From Kitasatospora cineracea (GTDB taxonomy: Bacteria; Actinomycetota; Actinomycetes; Streptomycetales; Streptomycetaceae), in assembly GCF_003751605.1 (NCBI RefSeq), contig NZ_RJVJ01000002.1, positions 930,001 through 994,000 of the forward strand: a stretch of DNA of 64,000 nucleotides, in the 5' to 3' direction. The notes beneath the pieces were generated by a model that saw nothing but the letters and a program-made list of their open reading frames with translations, had not been told where the DNA came from and searched no databases. Positions 1 through 8,355 of the stretch are shown one piece after another. Numbering within the stretch: position 1 is the first letter of the stretch; each line of letters starts with the position of its first letter. The translations under genes were made by a program, and so were the position numbers.

Positions 1-643
1 CGAGGTCGGAGCCGAGGACGGTGGTGAGCGCGGCGCGGTGGACCCGGGCGGTGAGGCCGAGCGGGACGAGGGCCGCGGCGGTGGCGGGCAGCACCAGGTG
101 GCGCAGCTGGTCGGCGGGGCCGCCGCCGGTGAAGGCGTCCTGGGTGCCGCTCGCGGGCAGCAGGTGCCAGTGCACGGCGAACACGGCGGTGAGCAGCAGG
201 GCGACCGAGTACTGGGGCGCGGAGACGGCGAGGGTGGCGGCGGCGCCGGTGAGGCGCTTGGTCCAGCCGTGCGGGCGCAGCGCGCCGAGGGTGCCGAGCA
301 GGACGCCGCCGGCCAGCACGAGCGCGAAGGCGGCGCCGGCCAGCACCAGGGTCTGGCCGAGGGCGGGCAGCAGCAGGTCGGCGACCGGGCGCTGGGTGGA
401 GACGGAGGTGCCGAGGTCGCCGGTGAGGGTGTGGCCGAGCCAGTCGAGGTAGCGGACGGGCAGCGGCCGGTCGAGGCCGATCCGTTCGGCGAGGGCCTGC
501 CGGGCCTCGGCGGGTGCGCCGGGGCCGAGGAACGCGGTGACGGGGTCGCCGGGGACGAGCGCGACGGTGGCGAACACGACGACGCTCACGCCGAGCAGCG
601 TGGGGACGGCGAGCAGCAGGCGGCGCCGCAGGAAACGGGTCAC
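1..643 (-). CDS. DppB-type ABC transporter permease (partial)
   Basis: Inner-membrane permease of a peptide/nickel-type ABC importer; the 3' end runs off the window. Read on the minus strand from GTG at 643, the protein begins VTRFLRRRLLLAVPTLLGVS, a first membrane helix, followed by the family motif LVPGDPV and the periplasmic segment with YLDWLGHTLTGDLGTS. Further hydrophobic segments follow, and the part present ends near LTARVHRAALTTVLGSDL. That order is typical of the DppB/OppB half of the permease pair. The GTG overlaps the stop of a small upstream reading frame (GTGA), so translation may be coupled. The rest of the transporter lies outside the window, so the substrate cannot be named. 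Confidence 0.85.
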   Translation of the reverse strand, partial: MTRFLRRRLLLAVPTLLGVSVVVFATVALVPGDPVTAFLGPGAPAEARQALAERIGLDRPLPVRYLDWLGHTLTGDLGTSVSTQRPVADLLLPALGQTLVLAGAAFALVLAGGVLLGTLGALRPHGWTKRLTGAAATLAVSAPQYSVALLLTAVFAVHWHLLPASGTQDAFTGGGPADQLRHLVLPATAAALVPLGLTARVHRAALTTVLGSDL

Positions 644-801
644 GGGGCGGCCGGGTCGGCGGTGGCGGCGGGCATGGTGCGGGGTCCTCCGGTTCGGACG
701 GCGGGGGCGCGGCCGGCGCCGCCCGGGGCTTGTCCGGACCGAGGCTCGCGGACGGTGCGCGGGGCAGCCAGCCAGGCGTTCGTGCTGTTACCCGTGGTCA
801 T
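640..801 (-). CDS. small reading frame coupled to the permease (doubtful)
   Basis: A 53-codon frame starts ATG at 801 (MTTGNSTNAWLAAP...) and stops at 640-642, overlapping the permease GTG by GTGA. It contains a second in-frame ATG at 675 that has a good GGAGGA ribosome site about 9 bases upstream and would give an 11-residue peptide, MPAATADPAAP. Either form would deliver ribosomes to the permease start. No family is recognised, third-position G+C is only moderately high, and it may be a leader rather than a protein gene. Confidence 0.3.
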   Translation of the reverse strand: MTTGNSTNAWLAAPRTVREPRSGQAPGGAGRAPAVRTGGPRTMPAATADPAAP

Positions 802-857
802 AGGAGCGGGGGTGCCGGGTGGCGCGGTGGGGGCGGTGTCCGGGCGGTGGACCGTCC

Positions 858-887
858 TTGACCGTCCCTCAACGGCGGAAATAGGAT
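858..887 (+). promoter_or_regulatory. HrdB-type promoter for the LuxR transcript
   Basis: TTGACC at 858-863 and TAGGAT at 882-887 are separated by 18 bases. TAGGAT is a classic streptomycete -10 hexamer. Transcription would start at about 893-895, which falls on the ATG at 894 of the following small frame, so the message would be leaderless. Confidence 0.6.
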
Positions 888-893
888 TTCCCT

Positions 894-1004
894 ATGGCTT
901 ATCGGCGGACCGACTTCACCCTCTGGGGGATCGGCGGCTCGTGGCACCGCAGGTGCTTCGACGAGACGTGTCGCCCCGGCACGGTGCGCCGCCCCCGGTC
1001 CTGA
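894..1004 (+). CDS. 36-residue ORF, probably leaderless
   Basis: ATG at 894 lies 7 bases after the -10 hexamer TAGGAT, exactly where transcription should begin. The frame gives MAYRRTDFTLWGIGGSWHRR followed by a short part with two cysteines (CFDETC) and a basic tail, stopping at TGA 1002-1004. The LuxR regulator gene follows 150 bases downstream on the same strand. No family is recognised. It could be a real small protein, an upstream leader peptide or chance. Between 1005 and 1153 nothing else is seen. Confidence 0.35.
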   Translation: MAYRRTDFTLWGIGGSWHRRCFDETCRPGTVRRPRS

Positions 1005-1153
1005 CCCGGCCCCCGGCGCCCCGCCCGCCCTCCGCGGGGTCGGCGCCCGTCCGCGTACCGCCGCCGATCCCCCGCTCCGCGCCTTTGCCGCCTCCGAGGG
1101 GACCGACCCGCCATGCACCCGCACCCCGCCACGCCCTCCCGCCGGGAGGCACC

Positions 1154-2005
1154 GTGCCCGCGCTGACCCGCGGCTCCGCCCGGGTACTGCGCCACCGCGC
1201 GCACCCGCAGGACGCCCTGCACACCGAGATCGACAACCCGCTCGACCTGCTGGCCGGCCACCAACTGCTCACCGACGCCGCCCGCACCGCCCCCGAACCG
1301 GCCTGCGCCTGCGGCCACCCGCTCTGCCCCACCAGCCCCACCGGCCCCGCCCACCGCACCGCCGCCACCCGGGTCTTCCTGGTCGAACGGCACCCGGTGG
1401 TCAGCGCCGGACTGCGCAGCGTCCTGGCCACCGCCGCCGACCTCACCGTGATCGGCTCCGCCACCGACCCGGCGCACGCCGTCCGCTCGGTCCACCGCGC
1501 CCGCCCCGACCTGGTCCTGCTCGGGCGCGGCACCGACCTCGACACCGACCTGGCCGCCGTCGCCGCCCTGCGCCGCCCCGACGGGGCGCCCGACGCCCGG
1601 GTCCTGCTGCTGCGCCGGGCCGAGACCACCACCGAGGCCAGCCGCATCCTGCTCGCGGGCGCCAGCGGCGGCTTCCCGCTCGACCTGCCCCCCGAACGGA
1701 TCGTCGACGCCGTCCGCCTCGCCGCCGCCGGCGGCACCCTCTTCCTCCCCGCCCCCGCCCCCGTCCGCCCCCACCCCACCCCCGCCCCCACCGAACGGCC
1801 GCTCGACCAGACCGGCCTGACCGACCGCGAACGCGAAGTCCTCGCCCAGCTCGCCCTCGGCCTCAGCAACGCGGAGATCGGCCGCCGCCTCGCCCTCGCC
1901 GAAGCCACCGTCAAGAAGCACCTCACCCAGGCCATGCGCAAGACCGGCCAGTCCGACCGCCTCCGCGCCGCCCTCTACGCCGTCCGCCACGGCCTGGCCG
2001 GCTGA
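1154..2005 (+). CDS. LuxR-family regulator with degenerate receiver domain
   Basis: A 283-residue DNA-binding regulator. GTG at 1154 is chosen because GGGAGG stands 4 bases upstream. Residues 1-70 are a Pro/Ala-rich extension with a CACGHPLC cysteine cluster. Residues about 72-150 have a receiver fold (VFLVERHPVVSAGLRSVL). The acidic pair is replaced by E-R and the phospho-acceptor Asp by Gly (DLVLLGRG). After a Pro-rich linker, residues 220-283 form a LuxR helix-turn-helix (LTDREREVLAQLALGLSNAE, VKKHLTQAMRKTG). It is thus an orphan that is unlikely to be phosphorylated in the usual way. It may control the neighbouring biosynthetic block, but this is inferred from position only. Confidence 0.85.
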   Translation: MPALTRGSARVLRHRAHPQDALHTEIDNPLDLLAGHQLLTDAARTAPEPACACGHPLCPTSPTGPAHRTAATRVFLVERHPVVSAGLRSVLATAADLTVIGSATDPAHAVRSVHRARPDLVLLGRGTDLDTDLAAVAALRRPDGAPDARVLLLRRAETTTEASRILLAGASGGFPLDLPPERIVDAVRLAAAGGTLFLPAPAPVRPHPTPAPTERPLDQTGLTDREREVLAQLALGLSNAEIGRRLALAEATVKKHLTQAMRKTGQSDRLRAALYAVRHGLAG

Positions 2006-2025
2006 CCCCGCCGGGGCGCCGGTGG

Positions 2026-2562
2026 CTACGGGTTGCGTGCCGGGGAGCCCGCCGGGGCAGCCACCGGGGAGCTACCGCCGGCCGCCGGGTCCGGGTGGGC
2101 CGCCGGCCGGTGCCGCGGTTCGCGGTGGCGGAACCGGTGGGACGAGCCGGACACCCGCATCGGCCCGGCGTCGCAGCAGTGGTCGAGGAAGGCGCCGAGC
2201 CGGCCGGGCGGCCGTCCGCGGGAGCACGGCAGGAAGACCGGGGAGCAGCGGGCGCCGCTCCGGCTGAGCGCCGCCACGAGCCCGGCGACGAGCCCGGAGC
2301 AGAGGGCCGGCGCCGGCAGCCCGGCCGGCAGGCTCGCCACCGCCACCGCCACCGCCACCGCCACCGGCAGTCCCGGCAGTCCCGGCAGGGCGACTCGGTC
2401 CGCGAGCGCGGGCGTCCCGCCCACGGTCGGCCGCAACGCGGTGAACACCACGCCCGCCACCACGCCCGCCACCAGGAGCGCCGCACCGGCCGCCACCGGC
2501 CGCGCCGCCTCCGCTCCCCCGGCCTCGCCCCCTCCTCCGGGCCCGGCGCTGCGCAGTCGCAC
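2026..2562 (-). CDS. hypothetical membrane protein, two predicted helices
   Basis: A 178-residue protein of unknown function. GTG at 2562 follows AGGGGAG very closely. Coding is supported by about 90 percent G or C at third positions in this frame only. Hydrophobic segments are VAAGAALLVAGVVAGVVFTA near residue 25 and a long Val/Ala/Leu segment near residue 60. The latter contains (VA)5, encoded by a run of GTGGCG repeats at about 2336-2365 that could be slippage-prone. The C-terminal half is hydrophilic with a Cys-Cys pair (FLDHCCDAGP) and many Arg and His. It converges with the LuxR gene, with only 20 bases between stops. Confidence 0.6.
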   Translation of the reverse strand: MRLRSAGPGGGGEAGGAEAARPVAAGAALLVAGVVAGVVFTALRPTVGGTPALADRVALPGLPGLPVAVAVAVAVASLPAGLPAPALCSGLVAGLVAALSRSGARCSPVFLPCSRGRPPGRLGAFLDHCCDAGPMRVSGSSHRFRHREPRHRPAAHPDPAAGGSSPVAAPAGSPARNP

Positions 2563-2805
2563 AACTCCCCTGTCGGCACACCGGCATGACACCGCGTCAG
2601 AACGCCCCCCGTGGGTGCCGTGCCGTACGCGGTCGCCGCCCGGGTGCTGCCGCTGCTGCCCGGCCGAGGGGCGCCCCGGGGCGGCGGGCGGGGGCGACGA
2701 AGGTCGCCCGCGGGGTAGCCGTTCGGGGCTTCTGGGGGCGGGTGGCGGGTCCTTAGCGTGGCTGGCAGGAAGGCACCTGCGGGCCGGGCGGAGGGAGAAC
2801 ACCTG

Positions 2806-3549
2806 ATGGGCGTCGACGGGGCGGGGGCGGGGCGGCGGCGGGTGGTGGTGCTGCCGGTGGGGGCGGCGGACGGCGGGGCCGAGTGGGGCCGTTCGCCGTA
2901 CCGGTCGATGTCGGAGGCGGAGCGCTCCGCACTGTGGCGCCAGCGCCTGCACGAGGCCGAGGCCGGGCTGACCCGCTACCTGGTCTCGCTGGACGACCAG
3001 CCGCAGTTGGCGGAGTGGTTCGCGCTGCAGGGGGAGATCTTCGCCGACCTGCCGGAGGAGTCCGCGCCGTCCGCGCGGTGGCAGCGGCTGTTCTTCCGCG
3101 GCCAGGCGCTGATGGAGCGCTTCCTGGTGCGCCGCTACGGCGAGCAGGTGCTGGAGGCGTGGGCGGCGTCCAACGCCGAGGTGCACCGCACCGTCGAGCC
3201 GGACCACGGCCGGGGCGCGGCGGACCCGATCCACCGGATCGCCCGGCAGGCCGAACTGTACGGCTCCGAGTACGAGTTCGACGACGAACGGCCGCCCGGA
3301 CGGGAGAGGGCCGAGCTGACGATCACGCACTGCGCGATCTGGGACTACCGGGAGCAGGCCCGGCGCAGCGGCGTGACGATCACGCTGGCCTCGCCGTGCA
3401 CGTACTGCACCCACGCGCTGTCGGCGAACATCCGCGCCAAGGGCTTCCGTCCGGCGTACCGGCTGCAGTCCGGTCCGACCGGCCACGGCTGCCACTGGGA
3501 GGCGAGCGCCGCGACCGAAGGCACCGAGGAAGGGACGGGGACGCGCTGA
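2806..3549 (+). CDS. L-2-amino-thiazoline-4-carboxylate hydrolase-like protein
   Basis: A 247-residue protein resembling the ATC hydrolase family (L-2-amino-delta2-thiazoline-4-carboxylic acid hydrolase). The family-like part is C-terminal: THCAIWDYREQARRSG, then SPCTYCTHALSANI and GPTGHGCHWEA, with conserved Cys and His that could be catalytic or metal-binding. The first 45 residues are Gly/Arg-rich and the start is uncertain; a downstream GTG is possible. Its TGA shares one base with the ATG of the asparagine-synthase-like gene. It is the first gene of a tightly coupled five-gene operon, so it is likely a hydrolase or cyclisation-type enzyme of that pathway. The assignment rests on recalled motif similarity. 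Confidence 0.65.
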   Translation: MGVDGAGAGRRRVVVLPVGAADGGAEWGRSPYRSMSEAERSALWRQRLHEAEAGLTRYLVSLDDQPQLAEWFALQGEIFADLPEESAPSARWQRLFFRGQALMERFLVRRYGEQVLEAWAASNAEVHRTVEPDHGRGAADPIHRIARQAELYGSEYEFDDERPPGRERAELTITHCAIWDYREQARRSGVTITLASPCTYCTHALSANIRAKGFRPAYRLQSGPTGHGCHWEASAATEGTEEGTGTR

Positions 3550-5378
3550 TGTGCGGAGTGACCGGATGGCTGGACTGGGCGGACGACCTGCGGCTGCGCG
3601 CCGACACCGTCCGCCGGATGACCGGGACGCTGATCTGCCGCGGCCCGGACGCCGACGGGGTGTGGCTGTCGCGGCACGCGGCGCTCGGCCACACCCGGCT
3701 GGCGGTGATCGACCCGGACGGCGGCCTGCAGCCGTTCGCGGACGCCGAGCCCGCCGGGGCGGTGCTGGCATACAACGGCGAGCTGTACAACTCCCGTGAG
3801 CTGCGCGCCGAGTTGGAGGCGCACGGGCACGTGTTCCGGACCCGCTCGGACACCGAGGTGGTGCTCCGCGCCCACCTGCAGTGGGGACACCGGGCGCCGG
3901 CCCGGTTCAACGGGATCTACGCGTACGCGCTGTGGGACGCCCGGCGGGAGGAACTCCTGCTGGTGCGCGACCACTTGGGCATCAAGCCGCTGTACTGGCA
4001 CCGGCACGCCGACGGCGTGCTGTTCGGCTCCGAGCCCAAGGCGGTGCTGGCGAACCCGCTGCTGCCCGCCGAGTTGGACGCCGAGGGCGTCGCCGAGCTG
4101 TTCGCGCTGCCCGCCGCGCCCAGCGCCGGGCACGGCCTGTTCCGCGGCCTGCACGAGGTCCGCCCCGGCCACCTGGTGCTCGCCACCCGGCACGCGGTGC
4201 GCGAACTGCGGTACTGGCAGCTGGAGTCGGCCCCGCACACCGACGACGAGCCGGCCACCCGGGCCCGGGTGCGGGCGCTGCTCGCCGACGCCGTGGAGCG
4301 CCAACTGGCCAGCGACGTCCCGCTGTGCACCCTGCTGTCCGGCGGCGTCGACTCCTCCGCGATCACCGCGCTGGCCGCCGCCGCCCGGGAGCGCCGGGGC
4401 CAGGGCAAGATCACCAGCTTCTCGGTGGACTTCCCCGGCAGCGCCGACCGCGCCCCCGACGCCTGGCGCACCAGCCAGGACGCCCCGTACGTGCGGGCCG
4501 CCGCCGAGCACATCGGCACCGTCCACACCAGCGTGCTGATCCCCGACGACGACCTGCTGGAGGCCCGCGACGCGGTGCTGCGGGCCCGCGACCGGCCCGG
4601 CTGGGGCGAGATGGACGCCTCGCTGCACCTGCTCTTCCGCGAGGTGCGCCGCCGCTCCACGGTCGCGCTGTCCGGCGAGGCCGCCGACGAGGTGTTCGGC
4701 GGCTACCCCTACTTCCACGACGCCCCGGCGCTCGCCTCCGGCACCTTCCCCTGGCTGCACGGCCGCACCACGCCGGCCGCGCTGCTGCGCCCGGAGGTGC
4801 GCGCCGAGGTCCGGCCCGCCGAGTACACCGAGGCCGCGTACCGGGCCTCGCTGGCCTCGGTGCCGCGGCTGGCCGGGGAGGACCCGGCGGACGCCAGGGT
4901 CCGGGAGACCTTCCACCTGGCGCTGACCCGCTGGCTGCCGCCGCTGCTGGACCGGGTCGACCGGGTGTCGATGTCGGTCGGCCTGGAGGTGCGCGTCCCG
5001 TTCTGCGACCACCGCCTGGTGGAGTACCTGTGGAACGTGCCGTGGGCGCTCAAGTCGCCCGGCGGCCGCGCCAAGGGCCTGCTGCGCGACGCCGTCCGCG
5101 ACCTGCTGCCGCCGCAGGTCACCGACCGCCCCAAGTCCGGCTACCCGTCGACCCCCGCGGTCCGCTACACCGAGGTGCTGGCCGCCCGGGCCCGCGAGCT
5201 GCTCGCCGACCCGGCCGCCCCGGTCTTCGACCTGGTCGACCGCGACCTGGTCCGCCGCCACCTCGCCGAGGGCCGCCCGCTGCCCGGCCCGCGCACCGCG
5301 CCCAACCCGGTCGGCGGCCTCGACCACCTGGTCCAGGTCGACGAGTGGCTGCGCGCCTACAAGGTGGCCCTGCGGTGA
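3549..5378 (+). CDS. asparagine synthase-like amidotransferase (AsnB family)
   Basis: A 609-residue cytoplasmic enzyme. The N-terminal glutaminase domain starts MCGVTGW, so Cys2 is the nucleophile after Met removal, and includes ICRGPDADG, YNGELYN and RDHLGIKPLYW. The synthetase domain has the PP-loop LSGGVDSS near residue 262 and continues through ALSGEAADEVFGGYPY and RVSMSVGLEVRVPFCDHRLV. All expected active-site features are present. In this family glutamine-derived ammonia is joined to an acyl-adenylate. In biosynthetic clusters such enzymes often act on a pathway acid rather than aspartate. The ATG overlaps the previous stop and its own TGA overlaps the next GTG, so the operon context strongly suggests a dedicated pathway role. 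Confidence 0.9.
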   Translation: MCGVTGWLDWADDLRLRADTVRRMTGTLICRGPDADGVWLSRHAALGHTRLAVIDPDGGLQPFADAEPAGAVLAYNGELYNSRELRAELEAHGHVFRTRSDTEVVLRAHLQWGHRAPARFNGIYAYALWDARREELLLVRDHLGIKPLYWHRHADGVLFGSEPKAVLANPLLPAELDAEGVAELFALPAAPSAGHGLFRGLHEVRPGHLVLATRHAVRELRYWQLESAPHTDDEPATRARVRALLADAVERQLASDVPLCTLLSGGVDSSAITALAAAARERRGQGKITSFSVDFPGSADRAPDAWRTSQDAPYVRAAAEHIGTVHTSVLIPDDDLLEARDAVLRARDRPGWGEMDASLHLLFREVRRRSTVALSGEAADEVFGGYPYFHDAPALASGTFPWLHGRTTPAALLRPEVRAEVRPAEYTEAAYRASLASVPRLAGEDPADARVRETFHLALTRWLPPLLDRVDRVSMSVGLEVRVPFCDHRLVEYLWNVPWALKSPGGRAKGLLRDAVRDLLPPQVTDRPKSGYPSTPAVRYTEVLAARARELLADPAAPVFDLVDRDLVRRHLAEGRPLPGPRTAPNPVGGLDHLVQVDEWLRAYKVALR

Positions 5379-5935
5379 GCGCGCCCGTGCGGACCGCGGT
5401 CACCGCGGACGCGCTGCGGGCCGCCGCCCGGCGCTGGCCGACCGGGGTCGCGGTGCTCACCGCCCGCTGGGGCGGGGAGGAGTACGCCAAGACGGTGTCC
5501 TCCTTCGCCACCCTCTCGCTCGACCCGCCGCTGATCGGCGTCGCGCTCTCCGCGCGCAGCCCGCTGGCCGCCGCCGTGCACGACTCCGGGCGGTTCGCCG
5601 TCAGCGTCCTGACGGAGCGTCAGGAGACGCTGGCCCGGCGCTTCGCCACCCCGGGCGCGGGCCGCGCGGCCGGCCCGCTCCCCGACCTGCCGGTGCACCC
5701 CGGAGCGGCCGGCGCCCTGGTCCCGGCCGGCTGCGCGGCCTGGTTCGACGCCCGCCTGCACGCCGAACTCCCGGTCGGCGACCACGTGCTGCTGGTCGGC
5801 CGGGTGACGGCGGCCGGCACGGACGGGGCCGACGCCCGCCCCCTGCTGCACCACGCGGCCCGCTACCGGCTGCTCGGCCCCGAGACCCCGTCCACTGCCT
5901 CAACCACCTTCCCCACCAGAGGAGTCGGCGCATGA
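5375..5935 (+). CDS. flavin reductase (HpaC/VlmR-like)
   Basis: A 186-residue flavin reductase-like domain protein. It opens with RWPTGVAVLTARWGGEEYAK and TVSSFATLSLDPPLIGVALS, and ends with the GDHVLLVGRVTA strand; these are the hallmarks of the short-chain NAD(P)H:flavin oxidoreductase fold. It would supply reduced FMN or FAD to the monooxygenase encoded directly downstream. GTG at 5375 overlaps the upstream stop (GTGA) and its TGA overlaps the next ATG (ATGA). The last 20 residues are Thr/Ser-rich and contain the ribosome site AGAGGAG of the next gene. Confidence 0.88.
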   Translation: MSAPVRTAVTADALRAAARRWPTGVAVLTARWGGEEYAKTVSSFATLSLDPPLIGVALSARSPLAAAVHDSGRFAVSVLTERQETLARRFATPGAGRAAGPLPDLPVHPGAAGALVPAGCAAWFDARLHAELPVGDHVLLVGRVTAAGTDGADARPLLHHAARYRLLGPETPSTASTTFPTRGVGA

Positions 5936-7425
5936 CCCTGCTGTCCCCGACGCCCCGCGGCCTGCTCACCGGCGACCGCTACCGGGCCGAACTCGACGAC
6001 GGCCGCGAGCTGTACCTGGACGGGCAGCGGATCGCCGATCCGGCGTCGCACCCGGCCTTCCGGCCGGCCGCCGACGAGCTGGCCCGGCTGCTGGACCTGC
6101 AACACGAGCCCGAGCACCGCGAGTTGCTGACCTGGAAGGACCCGGAGAGCGGGCTGCGGCTGGCCCGCGCCTACCAACCGCCCACCACGCTGGAGGAGTT
6201 GCGGGTGCAGCGGCGCAGTGCCGAGTTCTGGCACGCCCAGGCGCTCGGCCAGCAGGGGCGCTCGCCCGCGTTCATGGCCTCGATCGCGGTGGGGGTGTAC
6301 GACTTCCGGCACCGGCTGGCCGCCGCCGACCCCCGGTTCGGGGCCAACGCCGAAGCCTGGTACCGGTACTGCGCGCAGAACGACCTGGTGCTGTCGCACG
6401 CGCTGGGCGACCCGCAGATCGACCGCTCGGCGAGCCCGCTGGACGACCCGGACCTGGCGCTGCGGGTGCTGGAGGAGAACGAGCGGGGCATCGTGGTGCG
6501 CGGCGCCAAGCAGTTGACCACGCTGGCGCCGCTGGCGCACGAGGTGCTGGTGTACCTGTCGGCGTCGTTCACCGACAACCGGGCCGAGAAGTTCGTGGTC
6601 TGGTTCGCGCTCCCGCTGAACGCGCCGGGCCTGATCACGCTGGCCCGCGAGCCGCTCGGCACCGCCCCGTGGGGCCACGGCCACCCGATCGGGGCCCGGT
6701 ACGACGAGCAGGACGCGATGCTGTTCTTCGACGACGTGCTGGTGCCGTGGGAGCGGGTGTTCCTGCTGCGCGACGCCGCGCTGGCCCGCGAGGGCTTGGG
6801 CCGGATCAACGCCTGGAGCGCGTACGTCGGCCACATCCGCTACCGGGAGCGGCTGCGCACCCTGCTGGCCACCGCCACCCTGCTCGCCGAGTCGATCGGC
6901 GTCGACTCCTTCCGCAACATCCAGGAGGACCTGGGCCGGCTGGCCGGGTACGCCGAGCTGACCGGCTACTTCCTGGACGCCGCCGAGAACCGCGGCGCGC
7001 CCACCGACGCCGGGCTGTTCGCGCCCGGCGACACCTTCGCCTCCCGGGTGTGGTCGGCCGAGGTGGCGGGCGAGGCGGTCGACATCGTCCGCCGGATCGG
7101 CGCCTCCGGCCTGCTGATGCAGCCCTCCCCCGGCGACCTCGCCCACCCGCGGCTGCGCCCGCACCTGGAGCGCTACATGCGCGGCCGCGGCACCGACGTG
7201 GAGCGCAAGTCCCGGCTGTTCCGCCTCGCCTGGGAGCTGACCGGCGACGGCTTCGGCCAGCGCCAGGACCTGTACGAGTACGTCCACCGCGGCGACCTGG
7301 CCCGCAACCGGATCACCGTCTACCACCGCCACGACCAGTCCGGGGCCCGGGCCCGGCTGCTCGCCCTGCTCGACGCCGAACCCGCCGCCGAGCCCCGCAC
7401 CGATGACCAGGAGGCCCCCGCGTGA
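5932..7425 (+). CDS. HpaB-type flavin-dependent monooxygenase
   Basis: A 497-residue oxygenase of the 4-hydroxyphenylacetate 3-hydroxylase/acyl-CoA-dehydrogenase-fold family. Typical features are FMASIAVGVYDF, the flavin-site segment GIVVRGAKQLTTLAPLAHEV, FDDVLVPWERVFL, and a late region with DIVRRIGASGLLMQPS. It works with the flavin reductase encoded just upstream (two-component system). Members hydroxylate phenols such as tyrosine, and relatives oxidise amines or other rings. The substrate here is unknown. The coupled AsnB-like gene and the nearby aromatic-acid-exporter-like gene make an aromatic acid or amide plausible. Its stop overlaps the GTG of the methyltransferase. Confidence 0.88.
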   Translation: MTLLSPTPRGLLTGDRYRAELDDGRELYLDGQRIADPASHPAFRPAADELARLLDLQHEPEHRELLTWKDPESGLRLARAYQPPTTLEELRVQRRSAEFWHAQALGQQGRSPAFMASIAVGVYDFRHRLAAADPRFGANAEAWYRYCAQNDLVLSHALGDPQIDRSASPLDDPDLALRVLEENERGIVVRGAKQLTTLAPLAHEVLVYLSASFTDNRAEKFVVWFALPLNAPGLITLAREPLGTAPWGHGHPIGARYDEQDAMLFFDDVLVPWERVFLLRDAALAREGLGRINAWSAYVGHIRYRERLRTLLATATLLAESIGVDSFRNIQEDLGRLAGYAELTGYFLDAAENRGAPTDAGLFAPGDTFASRVWSAEVAGEAVDIVRRIGASGLLMQPSPGDLAHPRLRPHLERYMRGRGTDVERKSRLFRLAWELTGDGFGQRQDLYEYVHRGDLARNRITVYHRHDQSGARARLLALLDAEPAAEPRTDDQEAPA

Positions 7426-8306
7426 GCCCGTCCGCCGTCGAGATCCAGGCCCGCACCCTCGCCGGGTACGCCGACGCCAGCCGCCTGCGCCAGGTCCAGG
7501 ACCGCGACTGGGTGCTGGACCGGGTCACCGGCAGCCCCGAGACGCTGATCGACCTCGGCAGCGGCATCGGCCAGCTGCTGGAGAGCGCCCTGGAGCGCTT
7601 CCCCTCGCTGCGGCTGGCCGTCGGCCTGGAGCGCTCCGAGCACCGGATCGCCGAGGCCGGCCGCCGCCTCGCCCCGTACGGGGAGCGGGCCGAGCTGCAC
7701 CGGGCCGACCTGACCGCGCCCGAGCCGCTGCCGCACCGCGCCCAGGTGATCACCCAGACCTCGGTGCTGCACTGGCTGTACCCGGTCGAGGACCGGGTGT
7801 TCGCCTGGGTCGCCGCCCACCTCGCCCCCGGCGGGCGCTTCCTGCTCACCACCTACCACCCCGCCCGCGACGCCCACGGCCTGGGCGGCGAGGACGAGTT
7901 GGTGCGCGAGGCGCTCGCCGCGCTGGGCACCCCCGCCGCGGACGTGCCCGCGCTGCTCGCCGCGCACGGCGTGCTGCCGATCGCCACCCGCACCCGCACC
8001 GTCGACGACCTGCTGACCGTCCTCGCCCCCTACCTGGAGGTCGCCGGGCACGCCGAGCGGGACGCGGTGGTCACCGTGGAGTCCGCCGAGCAGTACGAGC
8101 ACTTCCACGCCGCGACCTTCGGCGACTACTACGCGCAGGTGCTGCCCGGGGAGCGCCGCGCCGACTTCTACCGGGCCGTCGGCGCGGCCGCCTGGCGGCG
8201 GCAGTCCGAACGCGGGCACGTCAGCCACATGCCCGTTCGCCGCTGGGAGTTGACGGCACGTGAGGAGTTCGTTTCAGGATCCGGAACCGGCCCGCTCCCG
8301 GCCTAA
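7422..8306 (+). CDS. class I SAM-dependent methyltransferase
   Basis: A 294-residue methyltransferase, last gene of the five-gene operon. The SAM-binding motif I is LIDLGSGIGQLLES; motif II/III are AVGLERSEHRIAEA and QVITQTSVLHWLYP, and the post-motif LAPGGRFLLTTYHP is clear. The layout resembles trans-aconitate-type methyltransferases that act on small molecules. GTG at 7422 overlaps the preceding TGA (GTGA). The C-terminal region contains an aromatic stretch (YEHFHAATFGDYYAQ) that may form the substrate pocket. It probably O- or N-methylates the product of the upstream oxygenase, but the substrate is not evident. Confidence 0.85.
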   Translation: MSPSAVEIQARTLAGYADASRLRQVQDRDWVLDRVTGSPETLIDLGSGIGQLLESALERFPSLRLAVGLERSEHRIAEAGRRLAPYGERAELHRADLTAPEPLPHRAQVITQTSVLHWLYPVEDRVFAWVAAHLAPGGRFLLTTYHPARDAHGLGGEDELVREALAALGTPAADVPALLAAHGVLPIATRTRTVDDLLTVLAPYLEVAGHAERDAVVTVESAEQYEHFHAATFGDYYAQVLPGERRADFYRAVGAAAWRRQSERGHVSHMPVRRWELTAREEFVSGSGTGPLPA

Positions 8307-8355
8307 CCTGGAACCGACGTACCCGGGAGAACCACCGCGACGAGGAGCGAGCACC

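Noticed and set aside
38..1153. Upstream extension of the LuxR reading frame
   Set aside because: It runs antisense through the ABC permease gene and lacks features; the GTG at 1154 has a good ribosome site.
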